A stretch of 64,000 bases of DNA from Bacteroidales bacterium. Lineage in GTDB: Bacteria; Bacteroidota; Bacteroidia; Bacteroidales; P3. The translations under genes and the position numbers were made by a program. The DNA is taken from the NCBI GenBank assembly GCA_017559135.1, contig JAFYSZ010000003.1, forward strand, positions 62,001-126,000. Reading direction: 5' to 3'. The first letter of the stretch is position 1. Each line of letters begins with the position of its first letter. Below, piece after piece: positions 9,340 to 18,858 of the stretch. Below the pieces are notes generated by a model. It did not search any database, was not told the origin of the DNA, and saw only the letters and a list, made by a program, of their open reading frames with translations.

Positions 9340-10562
9340 AAATTACTTATTTGATTGTAAAATTCTTCGGCAATTTTGTCTCTATTAAAATTTTCACTAA
9401 CGTATTTCAATCCGTTTTCTCCTAATTCTACAACAAGATTTCTGTCGTTGTATAGTTTTAATATTTGTTTTGCTAAATCCTCACTGTCTTCTGGAATGAA
9501 AGATACTCCACATTTTCCTTGTTTTATGAATAATTCTTCGGCTTCTCCTTCAACTCCTAAGATAATTGGCTTTTTTAATGCGAGATTTTCAAAAATTTTT
9601 GATGGGATTGCTCCTTTGAATAAGTCTAAACGCTTTAATGGAATGATAGTTGCGTTTGTACTCATTATTATTCTTTGCATTTCGCTTTTTGGTACGGCAT
9701 CAAAAAATCTAAAGTTAGTTAATTTTAATTCGTCTCTTAGTTTTATTAGTTTTTCTTTTTCAGGTCCGTTGCCAAGTAGAACAAATTTTATGTTTTTATG
9801 TTCTTCTAATTTTTTTGCAGCATTTAATATTACTTCTAATCCTTGTGCGTGTCCTATTATTCCGCCATAAAAGAGTATGAAGTCTTCGTTTGAATAGTTG
9901 TTTTCGTTTTTCCAAGCGTCTTTTTCTATTTCTTTGTTTACGTCATAGAAGTTTATATCTACTCCATTTTTTAACCAATAGACGTTTTTATTAGGAAATC
10001 TTGTTGAAATGTTGTTTACGATTCCTTGTGTCTGACCACTGATGAGCGAGGATTTCTTGTAACAAAATTCTTCTAACTTTGTTGCCATTGATAGTAGGAA
10101 TTTGTTAGAGATTATGCCTAATTTTTCTGCACTTTCGGGCCATAGGTCTGATACATTGAACAATAATTTTGCTCCTTTTAGTTTTGCAAGTAAGTAAGCT
10201 GTGATTCCAAGGAATAGGGGAGGGCTTTCTACCATTAAGACGTCTTGTTTCTTTAATTTAAACGCTCCAATAAAAAACGCACTTATCACAAATGAGAAAT
10301 AATTCAATAATCGAGATATTATAGATTTCGATTGTGAGACATAAATCCATGCTCGATGAATTTTAAGTTCGTTAAGGGTTTCTTTACAATAGCATTTGCC
10401 TTTGTAATTTTGATGAATTTTCATTTGTGGATAGTTAGGCATTGCAGTTAATACGCTAACTTCTACTCCTTTTTTTTGCAATCGTAAGGCAAGCTCATAC
10501 AATCTGTTTTGTGGAGCTCCTATTTCGGGCGGAAAATATTGGGTTAATATTAGTAATTTCAT
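9336..10562 (-). CDS. Glycosyltransferase family 4 (WbuB-like)
   Basis: This is a GT-B retaining glycosyltransferase of 408 aa that resembles WbuB-type enzymes adding amino sugars in O-antigen or capsule assembly. N-terminal YFPPEIGAPQNR is the acceptor-side motif. The C-terminal domain has FYGGIIGHAQGLE, a PLKRLDLFKGAIPSK segment and the nucleotide-sugar region GVSFIPEDSEDLA. It is coupled to wecB by a 4-nt overlap. Donor and acceptor cannot be deduced. Confidence 0.88.
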   Translation of the reverse strand: MKLLILTQYFPPEIGAPQNRLYELALRLQKKGVEVSVLTAMPNYPQMKIHQNYKGKCYCKETLNELKIHRAWIYVSQSKSIISRLLNYFSFVISAFFIGAFKLKKQDVLMVESPPLFLGITAYLLAKLKGAKLLFNVSDLWPESAEKLGIISNKFLLSMATKLEEFCYKKSSLISGQTQGIVNNISTRFPNKNVYWLKNGVDINFYDVNKEIEKDAWKNENNYSNEDFILFYGGIIGHAQGLEVILNAAKKLEEHKNIKFVLLGNGPEKEKLIKLRDELKLTNFRFFDAVPKSEMQRIIMSTNATIIPLKRLDLFKGAIPSKIFENLALKKPIILGVEGEAEELFIKQGKCGVSFIPEDSEDLAKQILKLYNDRNLVVELGENGLKYVSENFNRDKIAEEFYNQISNL

Positions 10563-10574
10563 ATTTCAAAAAAA

Positions 10575-12371
10575 TTATAATTCGTTTAGAAGTTTTCTTG
10601 CTTCTATTACATAAATACTGTTCGGATAATCAAGAATGATTTTTTCTAATGTTTCTTTTGCTAAGGCTTTTTCATTTAATTGATTTAGGTATATATTTCC
10701 AAGAGTGAATAAAGCATCATCGGCAGTGAGTTCGTATGGGTATTTTTTTAGCAATTCGTCTAAATATTCTTTTGCTTTACTAAAATTATTGTTTGAAATA
10801 TTTATCTTTGCCCGTAAAAGTAAAACTTCGTCAAATAAAGGGTGATAGAGATATGAGGAAGTTAAAGTGTCTAAATAGGCATTGGCACCTTCTATGTTAT
10901 TGTATTCTAATTCTCTTTCAGCATTTGCGTATAGTTTAAGTCCATTATAGGTACTGTCTTGATCGATATTTTCTTCTATTAGTATGCTATAACTCATTGC
11001 ATCGTTTGCAATAAGTTTTGTTGTTGAGGAACGAAGTGCTTTAAATTGCGAAAGTGCCCAAGGAATTTCGTTGTTGTAGAAAGAAAATAAGGCTTTTAGA
11101 AGTTTTGCTTCGTCTGCTAAATAATTATTTCTGCAATCTTGTTCTACTTGTGAGCAATAAAGACTTGCTTGCCACATATCCCCGTAGCGATTGTATATTT
11201 TAGCTAATAAAAGTTTTATTTCGCCTTTTTGATTTGTGGATAATCCTTTGTTAATTGATTCTTCTAACATATCAACTGCTTCTTGCGGTTTGTTAATGTA
11301 GAAAGCAAAGAAATTTCCCATTTGTAATATTATTTCAAATGTCTGTTTTGAGTAGGAAAATTCTTTAAAAAAATTGTTGTAAGCGTTTTCTAATGTTGTG
11401 AAGTCTTTTTCTGTTTTAGGATTTTTTGAGATGAATTGTTTGTAAGAGAGAGATAGTGATAGGATTTTGCATCTTTGGTAAAAAACAGCATCTTTTCCTT
11501 TTTTTAACATATAGTTCACGGCTTTTAATGCGTAGTCAAGATTGTTGGAATTGAGCATATCCTCTCCAAAACTTAGCATTGTTGCTCCGCTTCCGTCTTC
11601 AAATTTGTTGTCTATTAGTTTTACTAATTCAAAGGATTTGTCATATTGTTTTGTTTGATTGTATAACCAAACTCCAAATTGAGCAAAATATGGATTTTCT
11701 TTATGTTTTTTCCAATATGTCTCCCATTCTTTTTCTATAATGTTTGCTATTTCGTTGTTGTTTGCGAAAAGGCCTAAAAGATTGGTTTGAATTTGTTTTA
11801 AACTCTTAGGATTGTTTTCTAATTGTATTAAATATTCTTTTGCAATATTTTGATAATCTCCTTCTTGTAAGAAGATATTGCTCAATTGCCAAGAATAGGC
11901 TGTATTATCAAAGATTAATTCTCTTCCTTTTAAGAAAACTTGTTTTGCTTCTGCCCAATGTCTTTTTGAAATGAACTCATTTCCCAAAGATTGTATGTCG
12001 GAATTATTTGCTTTTAAGGAAGATAAAATGTTTCTTAGTAGTTTTTCTTTTTTGTTGTTTTGGTTTGTTTGCTCATACAATATATATAAAGCTACTTTTG
12101 CTTTGTAATAGTCAGGGAAAAGTTTGATTGATTTTTTTAAATAGGTTTCTGCTTCTTTGTCTTCTCCAACTTCAAAAAGACAATCGCTGATTAAGAGGTA
12201 TAATTCTTTATTATCTTTGTTCTGTTTAATGAATTCTTTATACATATCTATTGCTGCGTTTACTTCTCCTTTGTCTTTTAGCATTCTTGCTTGCTCTAAC
12301 TCTATTGGAGTTTGAGAATAAAGATAAGGACAAGTCAGAAAGAAAATCAGTATAAAGAAAAGTTTTCTCAT
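10575..12371 (-). CDS. Periplasmic tetratricopeptide repeat protein
   Basis: This 598-aa protein has an N-terminal signal peptide (about residues 1-19, ending ...YLYSQ). The rest is almost entirely helical repeats: TPR-like units are clear at about 20-130 and again at 500-595 (tandem KAKEYLDELLKKYP and KALAKETLEKIILDYP). TPR arrays act as protein-binding scaffolds; no enzymatic domain is visible. It overlaps the yicC stop by one base (shared A of TAATG-type junction) and is followed 12 nt later by the glycosyltransferase. A role in envelope or polysaccharide assembly is inference from context. Confidence 0.8.
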   Translation of the reverse strand: MRKLFFILIFFLTCPYLYSQTPIELEQARMLKDKGEVNAAIDMYKEFIKQNKDNKELYLLISDCLFEVGEDKEAETYLKKSIKLFPDYYKAKVALYILYEQTNQNNKKEKLLRNILSSLKANNSDIQSLGNEFISKRHWAEAKQVFLKGRELIFDNTAYSWQLSNIFLQEGDYQNIAKEYLIQLENNPKSLKQIQTNLLGLFANNNEIANIIEKEWETYWKKHKENPYFAQFGVWLYNQTKQYDKSFELVKLIDNKFEDGSGATMLSFGEDMLNSNNLDYALKAVNYMLKKGKDAVFYQRCKILSLSLSYKQFISKNPKTEKDFTTLENAYNNFFKEFSYSKQTFEIILQMGNFFAFYINKPQEAVDMLEESINKGLSTNQKGEIKLLLAKIYNRYGDMWQASLYCSQVEQDCRNNYLADEAKLLKALFSFYNNEIPWALSQFKALRSSTTKLIANDAMSYSILIEENIDQDSTYNGLKLYANAERELEYNNIEGANAYLDTLTSSYLYHPLFDEVLLLRAKINISNNNFSKAKEYLDELLKKYPYELTADDALFTLGNIYLNQLNEKALAKETLEKIILDYPNSIYVIEARKLLNEL

Positions 12372-13243
12372 TATAAGATGTTTGCTAATTGTTCTTTTAT
12401 TTTTTCTAATTCATCTTTCATTTTAACAACGATTGTCTGTATATCAGCGTTGTTTGCTTTTGATCCAAGTGTGTTTATTTCTCTTCCTATTTCTTGGGCT
12501 ATGAATCCTAATTTTTTACCTTGATTAGTTTCTGTATCCATACATTGTTTAAAGTATTTAAGGTGTTGAGATAGTCTTACTTTCTCTTCTGTTATGTCAA
12601 GTTTTTCAAGATAATATATCATTTCTTGTTCTAAACGATTTTCGTTTATTTCTTCTATTGAAATTTCTTTTAGTTTTGAGGTGAGTTTTGCTTTGATTTT
12701 ATTACAGCGTTCTTGTTCATATACATCTACTTCTTTGAGAAGATTTGATATAATATTGATTCTTTCAATAAAGTCTTTTTCTAAAATTGCTCCTTCGGTT
12801 TCGCGAAAGTTATTAAAGTTTAAAATAGCTTCTTTAATCATTGAAAAGAACATAGACTTTTCTTCTTCCGAAAGTTCACTTTCTACTTCGCTATTTCTAA
12901 TTTCAGGTAAGGATAAAACATATTCAAATAATCTATCGGTATTTGCACCAATTTCTGTTGCTAATTGATGTAGTTGTTGATATGTTTGCTTAACTAATTC
13001 TTCGTTTATTTTGTTTACAGAGATTCCTTTATTAGTTTCTATCGTTATACAGCAATCTATTTTCCCTTTTATGAGAGAATCAAGCAGAATTGTTCTAATT
13101 TCTAATTCTAATTCTCTCCATTTTGAAGGTATTTTTATGCTTGCGTCAAATTGTTTATTATTTAACGATTTTATTTCTGTTTTTAAAATTTGGTTTCCTA
13201 TTTCTTTTGAGGCTTTTCCAAAGCCAGTCATTGATTTTATCAT
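12371..13243 (-). CDS. yicC: YicC/YloC family endoribonuclease
   Basis: YicC-family proteins are oligomeric endoribonucleases linked to RNA turnover and stress. The 290-aa protein shows the conserved start MIKSMTGFGKA and the conserved C-terminus with GREINTLGSKANN and a long helix. It is the first gene of the minus-strand unit running to clpP. Its start faces the YugP-like gene across a 127-nt divergent promoter region. Confidence 0.92.
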   Translation of the reverse strand: MIKSMTGFGKASKEIGNQILKTEIKSLNNKQFDASIKIPSKWRELELEIRTILLDSLIKGKIDCCITIETNKGISVNKINEELVKQTYQQLHQLATEIGANTDRLFEYVLSLPEIRNSEVESELSEEEKSMFFSMIKEAILNFNNFRETEGAILEKDFIERINIISNLLKEVDVYEQERCNKIKAKLTSKLKEISIEEINENRLEQEMIYYLEKLDITEEKVRLSQHLKYFKQCMDTETNQGKKLGFIAQEIGREINTLGSKANNADIQTIVVKMKDELEKIKEQLANIL

Positions 13244-13276
13244 AAAAAATTGTCAAATTAGTTTAAAATATTACCG

Positions 13277-13284
13277 CAAAAATA
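13277..13284 (-). promoter_or_regulatory. Candidate -7 box (TATTTTTG) of the yicC unit
   Basis: TATTTTTG on the minus strand lies 33 nt upstream of yicC and fits TAnnTTTG. No TTG is seen at the expected distance, so the call rests on the -7 box and the divergent layout. Confidence 0.45.
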
Positions 13285-13337
13285 CAAAAACCTTTTCTTT
13301 ATTCGTTTAATAAAACAATAAATCAAACAAAAATTAT

Positions 13338-13345
13338 TATTTTTG
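13338..13345 (+). promoter_or_regulatory. Candidate -7 box (TATTTTTG) of the 13371-23300 operon
   Basis: TATTTTTG on the plus strand lies 25 nt before the first ATG of the operon and fits TAnnTTTG. There is no convincing TTG element 19 nt upstream. Confidence 0.5.
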
Positions 13346-13370
13346 CCTTTTAAAATTAAATTAAAACAAT

Positions 13371-14045
13371 ATGTATTGGATATTAATTATTGGATTGACT
13401 CTTTTAAGCGTGATTGTTTCAAGTAGATTGACTTCAAAATTTAAAGAGTATTCTAAAATAAGACTTCAAGGCAATCTTACAGGGAAGGATATCGCCGAAA
13501 TAATGTTGAAAAAACATGATGTATTAGATGTAACGGTGCAATGCACAGATGGATTTCTTACGGATCATTACGATCCTTCGAGAAAAGTAATAAATTTGTC
13601 GAAAGATGTTTATTATGGTGATAATATAGCCGCCGCAGCCGTTGCAGCGCATGAAACAGGACACGCAATACAACATGCAGAATCATATTCGTGGTTGCAA
13701 CTTCGTACAAGTTTAGTTCCAATTGTTAATTTTTCTTCAAAATGGGTGATGTGGGTTCTTATTGCAGGCATTTTGCTTGTCAATACTTTTCCAAGTCTAC
13801 TTTTGATAGGCATAATACTTTTTGGAGCGACGACTTTATTTAGTTTTGTTACCTTACCGGTTGAGATAAATGCCTCAAATCGTGCAGTTAATTGGTTGGG
13901 TAGTGTTGTTGCTTCTGAGCAATTGCCAAAAGCAAAGCATGCTTTAAAGTTAGCAGCCTATACTTATGTGGTTGCAGCCTTATCTTCTTTGGCTACTTTA
14001 TTGCATTATGTTATGATATTTTTAGGAAATAGAGATAATGAATAA
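13371..14045 (+). CDS. YugP-like zinc metallopeptidase
   Basis: This is a membrane-embedded neutral zinc metallopeptidase of the YugP family (DUF/COG2738), 224 aa. The zinc motif is H94-E-T-G-H98 in AAHETGHAIQH. Hydrophobic segments lie at about 2-16 (N-terminal), 118-160 (a double-length stretch) and 195-217, so it is an integral membrane protein. It heads a long plus-strand operon, 10 nt before the PASTA gene. Its substrate is unknown. Confidence 0.9.
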   Translation: MYWILIIGLTLLSVIVSSRLTSKFKEYSKIRLQGNLTGKDIAEIMLKKHDVLDVTVQCTDGFLTDHYDPSRKVINLSKDVYYGDNIAAAAVAAHETGHAIQHAESYSWLQLRTSLVPIVNFSSKWVMWVLIAGILLVNTFPSLLLIGIILFGATTLFSFVTLPVEINASNRAVNWLGSVVASEQLPKAKHALKLAAYTYVVAALSSLATLLHYVMIFLGNRDNE

Positions 14046-14055
14046 AAGATAAATT

Positions 14056-14916
14056 ATGTCATTTAAAAATTTTTTGAAGAGCAAATCCTTTTTTATTAAC
14101 TTAGGATTGATATTAGGAAGTTTTTTTCTTTTACTTCTGTTAGTATTTTTGTTATTAAAATTTTACACAAGGCATGGTAACGAATATATTGTTCCAGATA
14201 TAAGTGGTAAATTGTTACAAGAAGTTGAAAAAATGGAGGAAATGGCACCATTTAATGTAGTTATAATAGATTCTATCTTTCAAGAAGAAACTCCTGCTGG
14301 AACAATATTGAGCCAAGAGCCTATTGCGAGTTCAAAAGCTAAAAAAGGAAGAAAAATATACTTAACTGTTGCTTCTTTTTCGGGAGATGAGGTTGAAATG
14401 CCTTCGTGTATAGATATGAGTTTAAAGTTAGCTGTTCAAACAATTACTGATATAGGACTTAAAATAGGTAATATAAATTTTGTACAAGGCGATATTCCGA
14501 ATATTGTTATAGAGCAAAAAAGAAATGGTAAGCCAATCAAACAATATACGAAGGTAACAAGAGGAGATATTATTGATCTTGTCGTAGAAATGACAGAGTC
14601 TCAAACGACAACTAATATGCCAGATATTTTAGGAAAAACAGAAGAAGAAGCAGAAAAGATGTTATGGGCAGCAGGATTGAATGTTGGGAAGAAAGAATTT
14701 GAAGGTAAAAAAGAAAAATATCATTCAAGAGTAGTCAGTTATCAACCAACATTCCAAGGATTATCATTAGGAACAACTGTATCTATGCGTTTTATAAACG
14801 ATACAAAAAATAGTTACAAGAAAGCAAAAAGAGATTTTGAAGAACAATTGATTTTAGAACAAAATCAATATGAGGATTGGGTCCCTGCTGATTCAATTAA
14901 TACTATTAAAATATGA
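14056..14916 (+). CDS. Membrane-anchored PASTA domain protein
   Basis: The 286-aa protein has one N-terminal membrane segment (about 15-36) followed by three PASTA repeats, each opening with a proline-containing strand: VPDISGKLLQEV, MPSCIDMSLKLAV and MPDILGKTEEEAEKML. PASTA domains bind peptidoglycan fragments or beta-lactams in kinases and penicillin-binding proteins; here no kinase or transpeptidase domain is attached. Stand-alone PASTA proteins next to rluD are common in Bacteroidota. The stop overlaps the next gene by 4 nt. Confidence 0.9.
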   Translation: MSFKNFLKSKSFFINLGLILGSFFLLLLLVFLLLKFYTRHGNEYIVPDISGKLLQEVEKMEEMAPFNVVIIDSIFQEETPAGTILSQEPIASSKAKKGRKIYLTVASFSGDEVEMPSCIDMSLKLAVQTITDIGLKIGNINFVQGDIPNIVIEQKRNGKPIKQYTKVTRGDIIDLVVEMTESQTTTNMPDILGKTEEEAEKMLWAAGLNVGKKEFEGKKEKYHSRVVSYQPTFQGLSLGTTVSMRFINDTKNSYKKAKRDFEEQLILEQNQYEDWVPADSINTIKI

Positions 14917-16793
14917 AACGTTTTCTTTTAATTGTATTTTTGCTTCTACAAAGCATTTCCCTGATTAAAGCACAACTTATTTTAGTTCCCGCATCGGAGG
15001 GAAATAAGATTCAATATAAGAACATAGAGGTAAATTATAACCAATTACCTTTTGTAGACGACTTTTCCAATTACCAAGGTTTGCCAGATAATTTAAAATG
15101 GCAATCAAACAATGTTGTAGTTAATAGTAATTATCAATTCAATCCGCCAACAGTAGGGGTTGTAACCTTAGATGCAATAGACATTTACGGAAGACTTTAT
15201 CCCAATGCAAGCACAACAAGTTTTGAAGCTGATACACTTTTATCTCAACCAATAAGGTTAGACTCTATTATCACTCCTACAAGACAAAAACTATCAAAAT
15301 CAGATTCTATTTATTTTAGTTTTTATATTCAACCCGCAGGAGGAAGCGGACAACCTTGGGAAACAATAGGTTCTTCGCCATCTTCTTTTGATTCAATCAT
15401 ATTAGAATTTTATAGTAACGAAGATGGTTGGCAAAAAATATGGTCAATGGGAGGCATATCCTTAGATACATTATTTGCAAACGAGAATACATATTATAAA
15501 TATGTTATGATACCCATTGTAGAAGATAAATATTTTATCAAAGATTTTCGTTTTCGTTTTCGTAACATAGCATCCTTAAACAATAATCCACAAACAGCAT
15601 ACATAGGTAATTGCGATCAATGGAATATTGACTATATATACATAAATAAAGACAGAAAAATAGAAGATACTACGCTAAGAGAAATAGCATTTGTAGATCC
15701 AGCCCCCTCAATGCTTAAACGCTATCAATCTATGCCAGCAAACCAATATACTTTGCAAGAAATGGCAGATAGTTTACAAATAAAAATTGTTAATTTATAT
15801 TCAGAACCATTAAGTTCTATTTACAAATACTATGTAAAAGACGAGATAGGAAATATAATACACACCTATGACGGAGGCTTTGAGAATATTGCTCCATACA
15901 TTGCTAATTTTACATATCAAAATGCAGCATCTCACGCAACACCTAATGTGAATTATAATTTTAATTTAACTAATGAAGAATGGAAAACATTTACAATAAC
16001 TCACACAATTAAAGAAGGAGTAGGTCAAGACATACTTTCAGCAAATGACACAATAGAATTTGTACAAAAATTTGAGAATTATTTTGCATACGATGACGAA
16101 AGTGCAGAAAATGGCATAGGAGTAGAGCCTATTTCGGGTGCACAATTAGCAGTATCTTATCATTTAAACACCGCAGACACTCTAACCGCAGTAGATATTT
16201 ACTTTAACTTAGCACTCAATCAAGCAAATCTAAAACCATTTTACATTTGCATTTACTCCTCTCTTGAAAATCAGCCTTCAGAACTACTATATAAAACAGA
16301 AAAACTAACACCTATAAGCGATAGTCTAAATAAATTTGTTCGATTTGAATTAGAAGACGCAGTATTCTTAGAAGAAGGAGATTTTTTTGTTAGTCTTCAA
16401 ACAAAAGGGAATGATTATTTAAACATAGGATTTGACAGAAATACCAATTCTTCTCAATACACTTATTCTAAAACAGGAGTAAGTTGGCAACAATCCTTCA
16501 TCAAAGGCTCAGTTATGATACGACCATATTTCGGATACAAAGCCTTAGTAGGATTACAAAACGAAAACAAACGATTAAACTTTAATTTCTATCCTAATCC
16601 AACTTCATCAAAAATATTTTTTCAAGGAATACAAGACGCAAATAAACAAATATTAGATATAAGTGGAAGAATATTATTTTCTACCTATGAAAACGAAGTA
16701 GATATTTCCTCTTTGTCGCAAGGAATCTATATCCTAAAAGTAAAAAATAAGGAAGGAATTGTTGAAACAAGAAAAATAGTAAAGACAAAGTAA
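14913..16793 (+). CDS. Secreted protein with type IX secretion C-terminal sorting domain
   Basis: This 626-aa protein has a signal peptide (about 1-21, ending IKAQ) and a C-terminal type A sorting domain at about 550-626, marked by NFYPNPTSSKIFFQG, SGRILFS and GIYILKVK. This domain sends cargo through the type IX system to the cell surface. The body shows no enzyme motif that I recognise; WQSNNVVVNSNY near the start and repeated beta-rich segments suggest a surface structural or adhesive role. It is coupled to the PASTA gene (4-nt overlap) and shares one base with rluD. Confidence 0.9.
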   Translation: MKRFLLIVFLLLQSISLIKAQLILVPASEGNKIQYKNIEVNYNQLPFVDDFSNYQGLPDNLKWQSNNVVVNSNYQFNPPTVGVVTLDAIDIYGRLYPNASTTSFEADTLLSQPIRLDSIITPTRQKLSKSDSIYFSFYIQPAGGSGQPWETIGSSPSSFDSIILEFYSNEDGWQKIWSMGGISLDTLFANENTYYKYVMIPIVEDKYFIKDFRFRFRNIASLNNNPQTAYIGNCDQWNIDYIYINKDRKIEDTTLREIAFVDPAPSMLKRYQSMPANQYTLQEMADSLQIKIVNLYSEPLSSIYKYYVKDEIGNIIHTYDGGFENIAPYIANFTYQNAASHATPNVNYNFNLTNEEWKTFTITHTIKEGVGQDILSANDTIEFVQKFENYFAYDDESAENGIGVEPISGAQLAVSYHLNTADTLTAVDIYFNLALNQANLKPFYICIYSSLENQPSELLYKTEKLTPISDSLNKFVRFELEDAVFLEEGDFFVSLQTKGNDYLNIGFDRNTNSSQYTYSKTGVSWQQSFIKGSVMIRPYFGYKALVGLQNENKRLNFNFYPNPTSSKIFFQGIQDANKQILDISGRILFSTYENEVDISSLSQGIYILKVKNKEGIVETRKIVKTK

Positions 16794-17815
16794 TGCAAGA
16801 AGAACAAAATTTGCAAGAAGAACAAGAATTATACGAGAATTACCGAGTAATAGTAGATAAAGGACAAAGCCTTTTAAGAATTGATAAATATCTTGTAGAT
16901 AGAATAGAAGGAGCCTCACGCAATAAAATTCAATTAGCAATAAAAGCTGATTGTGTAAAGGTAAATGACAAAACTGTAAAGGTAAATTATAGGGTAAAAC
17001 CCGGAGATTTAATACAAGTTTTCCTTACAACCGAGCCAAGAGAGATAGAAATAATTCCTCAAAATATACCGATAGACATAGTTTATGAGGACGAAGACGT
17101 AATAGTTGTTAATAAACCTGCCTCTATGGTAGTGCACCCAGGATATGGAAACTATACTTCTACACTTCTTAACGCATTAACCTATCATTTTCAACAGAAT
17201 GAATCAAACGAAGTAAAGCCTTTGCTTGTTCATCGTATAGATAAAGACACTACGGGCTTGCTTTTAGTTGCTAAAAACGAATATGCACAAACTTTTCTTG
17301 CAAAACAATTCTTTGATCACACAACAGAAAGAAAATATACTGCACTTGTTTGGGGAGATTTAAAAGAAGACGAAGGCACTATTGAAGGACATATAGGACG
17401 AAGCCTTAAAGACAGAAAAGTAATGGCAGTATTTCCAGAAGGAGATTACGGAAAACATGCAATAACTCATTGGAAAGTCCTAAAAAGATTTGGATATGTA
17501 ACCTTAGTTGAGTGTCAATTAGAAACAGGACGTACACATCAGATTCGTGCACATATGAGATATATTGGCCATCCTTTATTTGCTGATGCTACATACGGAG
17601 GAGACCAAATTCTTAAAGGCACAACATTTAGCAAATACAAACAATTCATTAACAATTGCTTTCAAATAATTTCGCGACAAGCTCTTCACGCAACCACAAT
17701 AGGCTTTTTACATCCAACAAAACTTGAAAGAATGAATTTTACAAGCAATTTGCCACAAGATATGACAGATGTGATTGAAAAATGGCAAGCTTACACAACC
17801 GCTAATAATCAATAA
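16793..17815 (+). CDS. rluD: RluD-family 23S rRNA pseudouridine synthase
   Basis: RluD-type enzymes form pseudouridines in helix 69 of 23S rRNA. The 340-aa protein has an N-terminal S4 RNA-binding domain (about 20-85, RIDKYL...SRNKIQ) and the catalytic motif H147-R-I-D150-K-D-T-T-G with Asp150 as the catalytic residue. ETGRTHQIRAHM further on is another hallmark. It begins one base inside the stop of the sorting-domain gene and ends 3 nt before gldB. Confidence 0.95.
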   Translation: MQEEQNLQEEQELYENYRVIVDKGQSLLRIDKYLVDRIEGASRNKIQLAIKADCVKVNDKTVKVNYRVKPGDLIQVFLTTEPREIEIIPQNIPIDIVYEDEDVIVVNKPASMVVHPGYGNYTSTLLNALTYHFQQNESNEVKPLLVHRIDKDTTGLLLVAKNEYAQTFLAKQFFDHTTERKYTALVWGDLKEDEGTIEGHIGRSLKDRKVMAVFPEGDYGKHAITHWKVLKRFGYVTLVECQLETGRTHQIRAHMRYIGHPLFADATYGGDQILKGTTFSKYKQFINNCFQIISRQALHATTIGFLHPTKLERMNFTSNLPQDMTDVIEKWQAYTTANNQ

Positions 17816-17818
17816 GTT

Positions 17819-18850
17819 ATGAGAGTCAAAGAATTGTTGAAATATTTCTATGAAAAAAAATTTTTTTTCTTTGTTTTAATATTTTTTTTCTTTGTTTCGT
17901 GTAAAGAAAACAAAGAGATAGAAAACGTTCATATACAAAGATTTGAGCAAGCCTTATTTTCAGCAAACAAAAGTAAAGATATAGATAAATATCTCTTCGG
18001 TATAGAAAAAGAATATGAGTCAATGTTTGCTACAAGTCTTGAAAATAAAGAATATCTTGATGTCGTAAAAGAATTTATTAAAGACAAAGAGATGAATACA
18101 GCCTATAATATTGTGAAAATTCAATATCCCGATCTTTCGCAATTAGAAGAAGAACTATCTTTTGCTTTATATGAAATTAAGAAAATAAAGAAAGATACGC
18201 TTAATTCTCAAATTTACACTCTCATTGTAGGACCTGCCGAATATTCACAAGCGTTTCAAAACAGAATTTTGGTCTATCCCGAATTTTCATCAATAAGTCT
18301 TGACCTTTATTCAATAGAAAAATTATCAAATCACCCATATTACAAAACTATACCACAATATCTTCACACCTCCTTAGGCAAAGAAAATATTGCCCCTCAC
18401 TATGTAAATACTTATTTGAAAGAAATCACTTTCCGAAACATTCCTTTACAAAGTCAAAATCCTGAGGCAACACTTTTAGACTGCATTATAGAAGAAGGCA
18501 AGTACATTTACGCAACACAATCCATATTAAAAAATAAGCCATTCAATTACATAATGGAATATACCAAAGAACAATTGGAATGGGTTGAGAAAAACGAAGC
18601 AAATATTTGGGCATACATAATAGAAAATCAACTTCTGTATAACAAAGATCGTACAAAATATTTTCATCTTATTGCTCCTGGTCCCTCAACTAAAAACATA
18701 GCAAATTCTCCTGCAAGAATAGGAAATTATATTGGATATAAAATTGTAGAATCCTATATGAAAGAAAACGAAATCGGCATAGATAGTTTGTTTAACACGC
18801 TTGATTCAAAACTAATCTTGCAACAATCAAAATATAAACCTAAAAAATAA
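17819..18850 (+). CDS. gldB: Gliding motility lipoprotein GldB-like
   Basis: The 343-aa protein resembles GldB, a lipoprotein required for gliding and linked to type IX secretion in Flavobacterium. It has a Phe-rich signal peptide with a lipobox ending at Cys28 (FFFFVSC). GldB-like features are the YYKTIPQYL segment, LLDCIIEEGKYIYA, IWAYIIENQLLY and the C-terminal ARIGNYIGYKIVESYM. The neighbouring T9SS cargo gene supports a surface export role. Gliding itself is not implied, because Bacteroidales carry gldB-like genes without gliding. Overall identity cannot be measured here. Confidence 0.8.
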   Translation: MRVKELLKYFYEKKFFFFVLIFFFFVSCKENKEIENVHIQRFEQALFSANKSKDIDKYLFGIEKEYESMFATSLENKEYLDVVKEFIKDKEMNTAYNIVKIQYPDLSQLEEELSFALYEIKKIKKDTLNSQIYTLIVGPAEYSQAFQNRILVYPEFSSISLDLYSIEKLSNHPYYKTIPQYLHTSLGKENIAPHYVNTYLKEITFRNIPLQSQNPEATLLDCIIEEGKYIYATQSILKNKPFNYIMEYTKEQLEWVEKNEANIWAYIIENQLLYNKDRTKYFHLIAPGPSTKNIANSPARIGNYIGYKIVESYMKENEIGIDSLFNTLDSKLILQQSKYKPKK

Positions 18851-18858
18851 TAATTAAA

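Noticed and set aside
9376..9870. A 164-codon open frame antisense to the glycosyltransferase gene
   Set aside because: It lies fully inside a clear gene on the other strand and its residues reflect AT-rich antisense sequence, with no recognisable domain.
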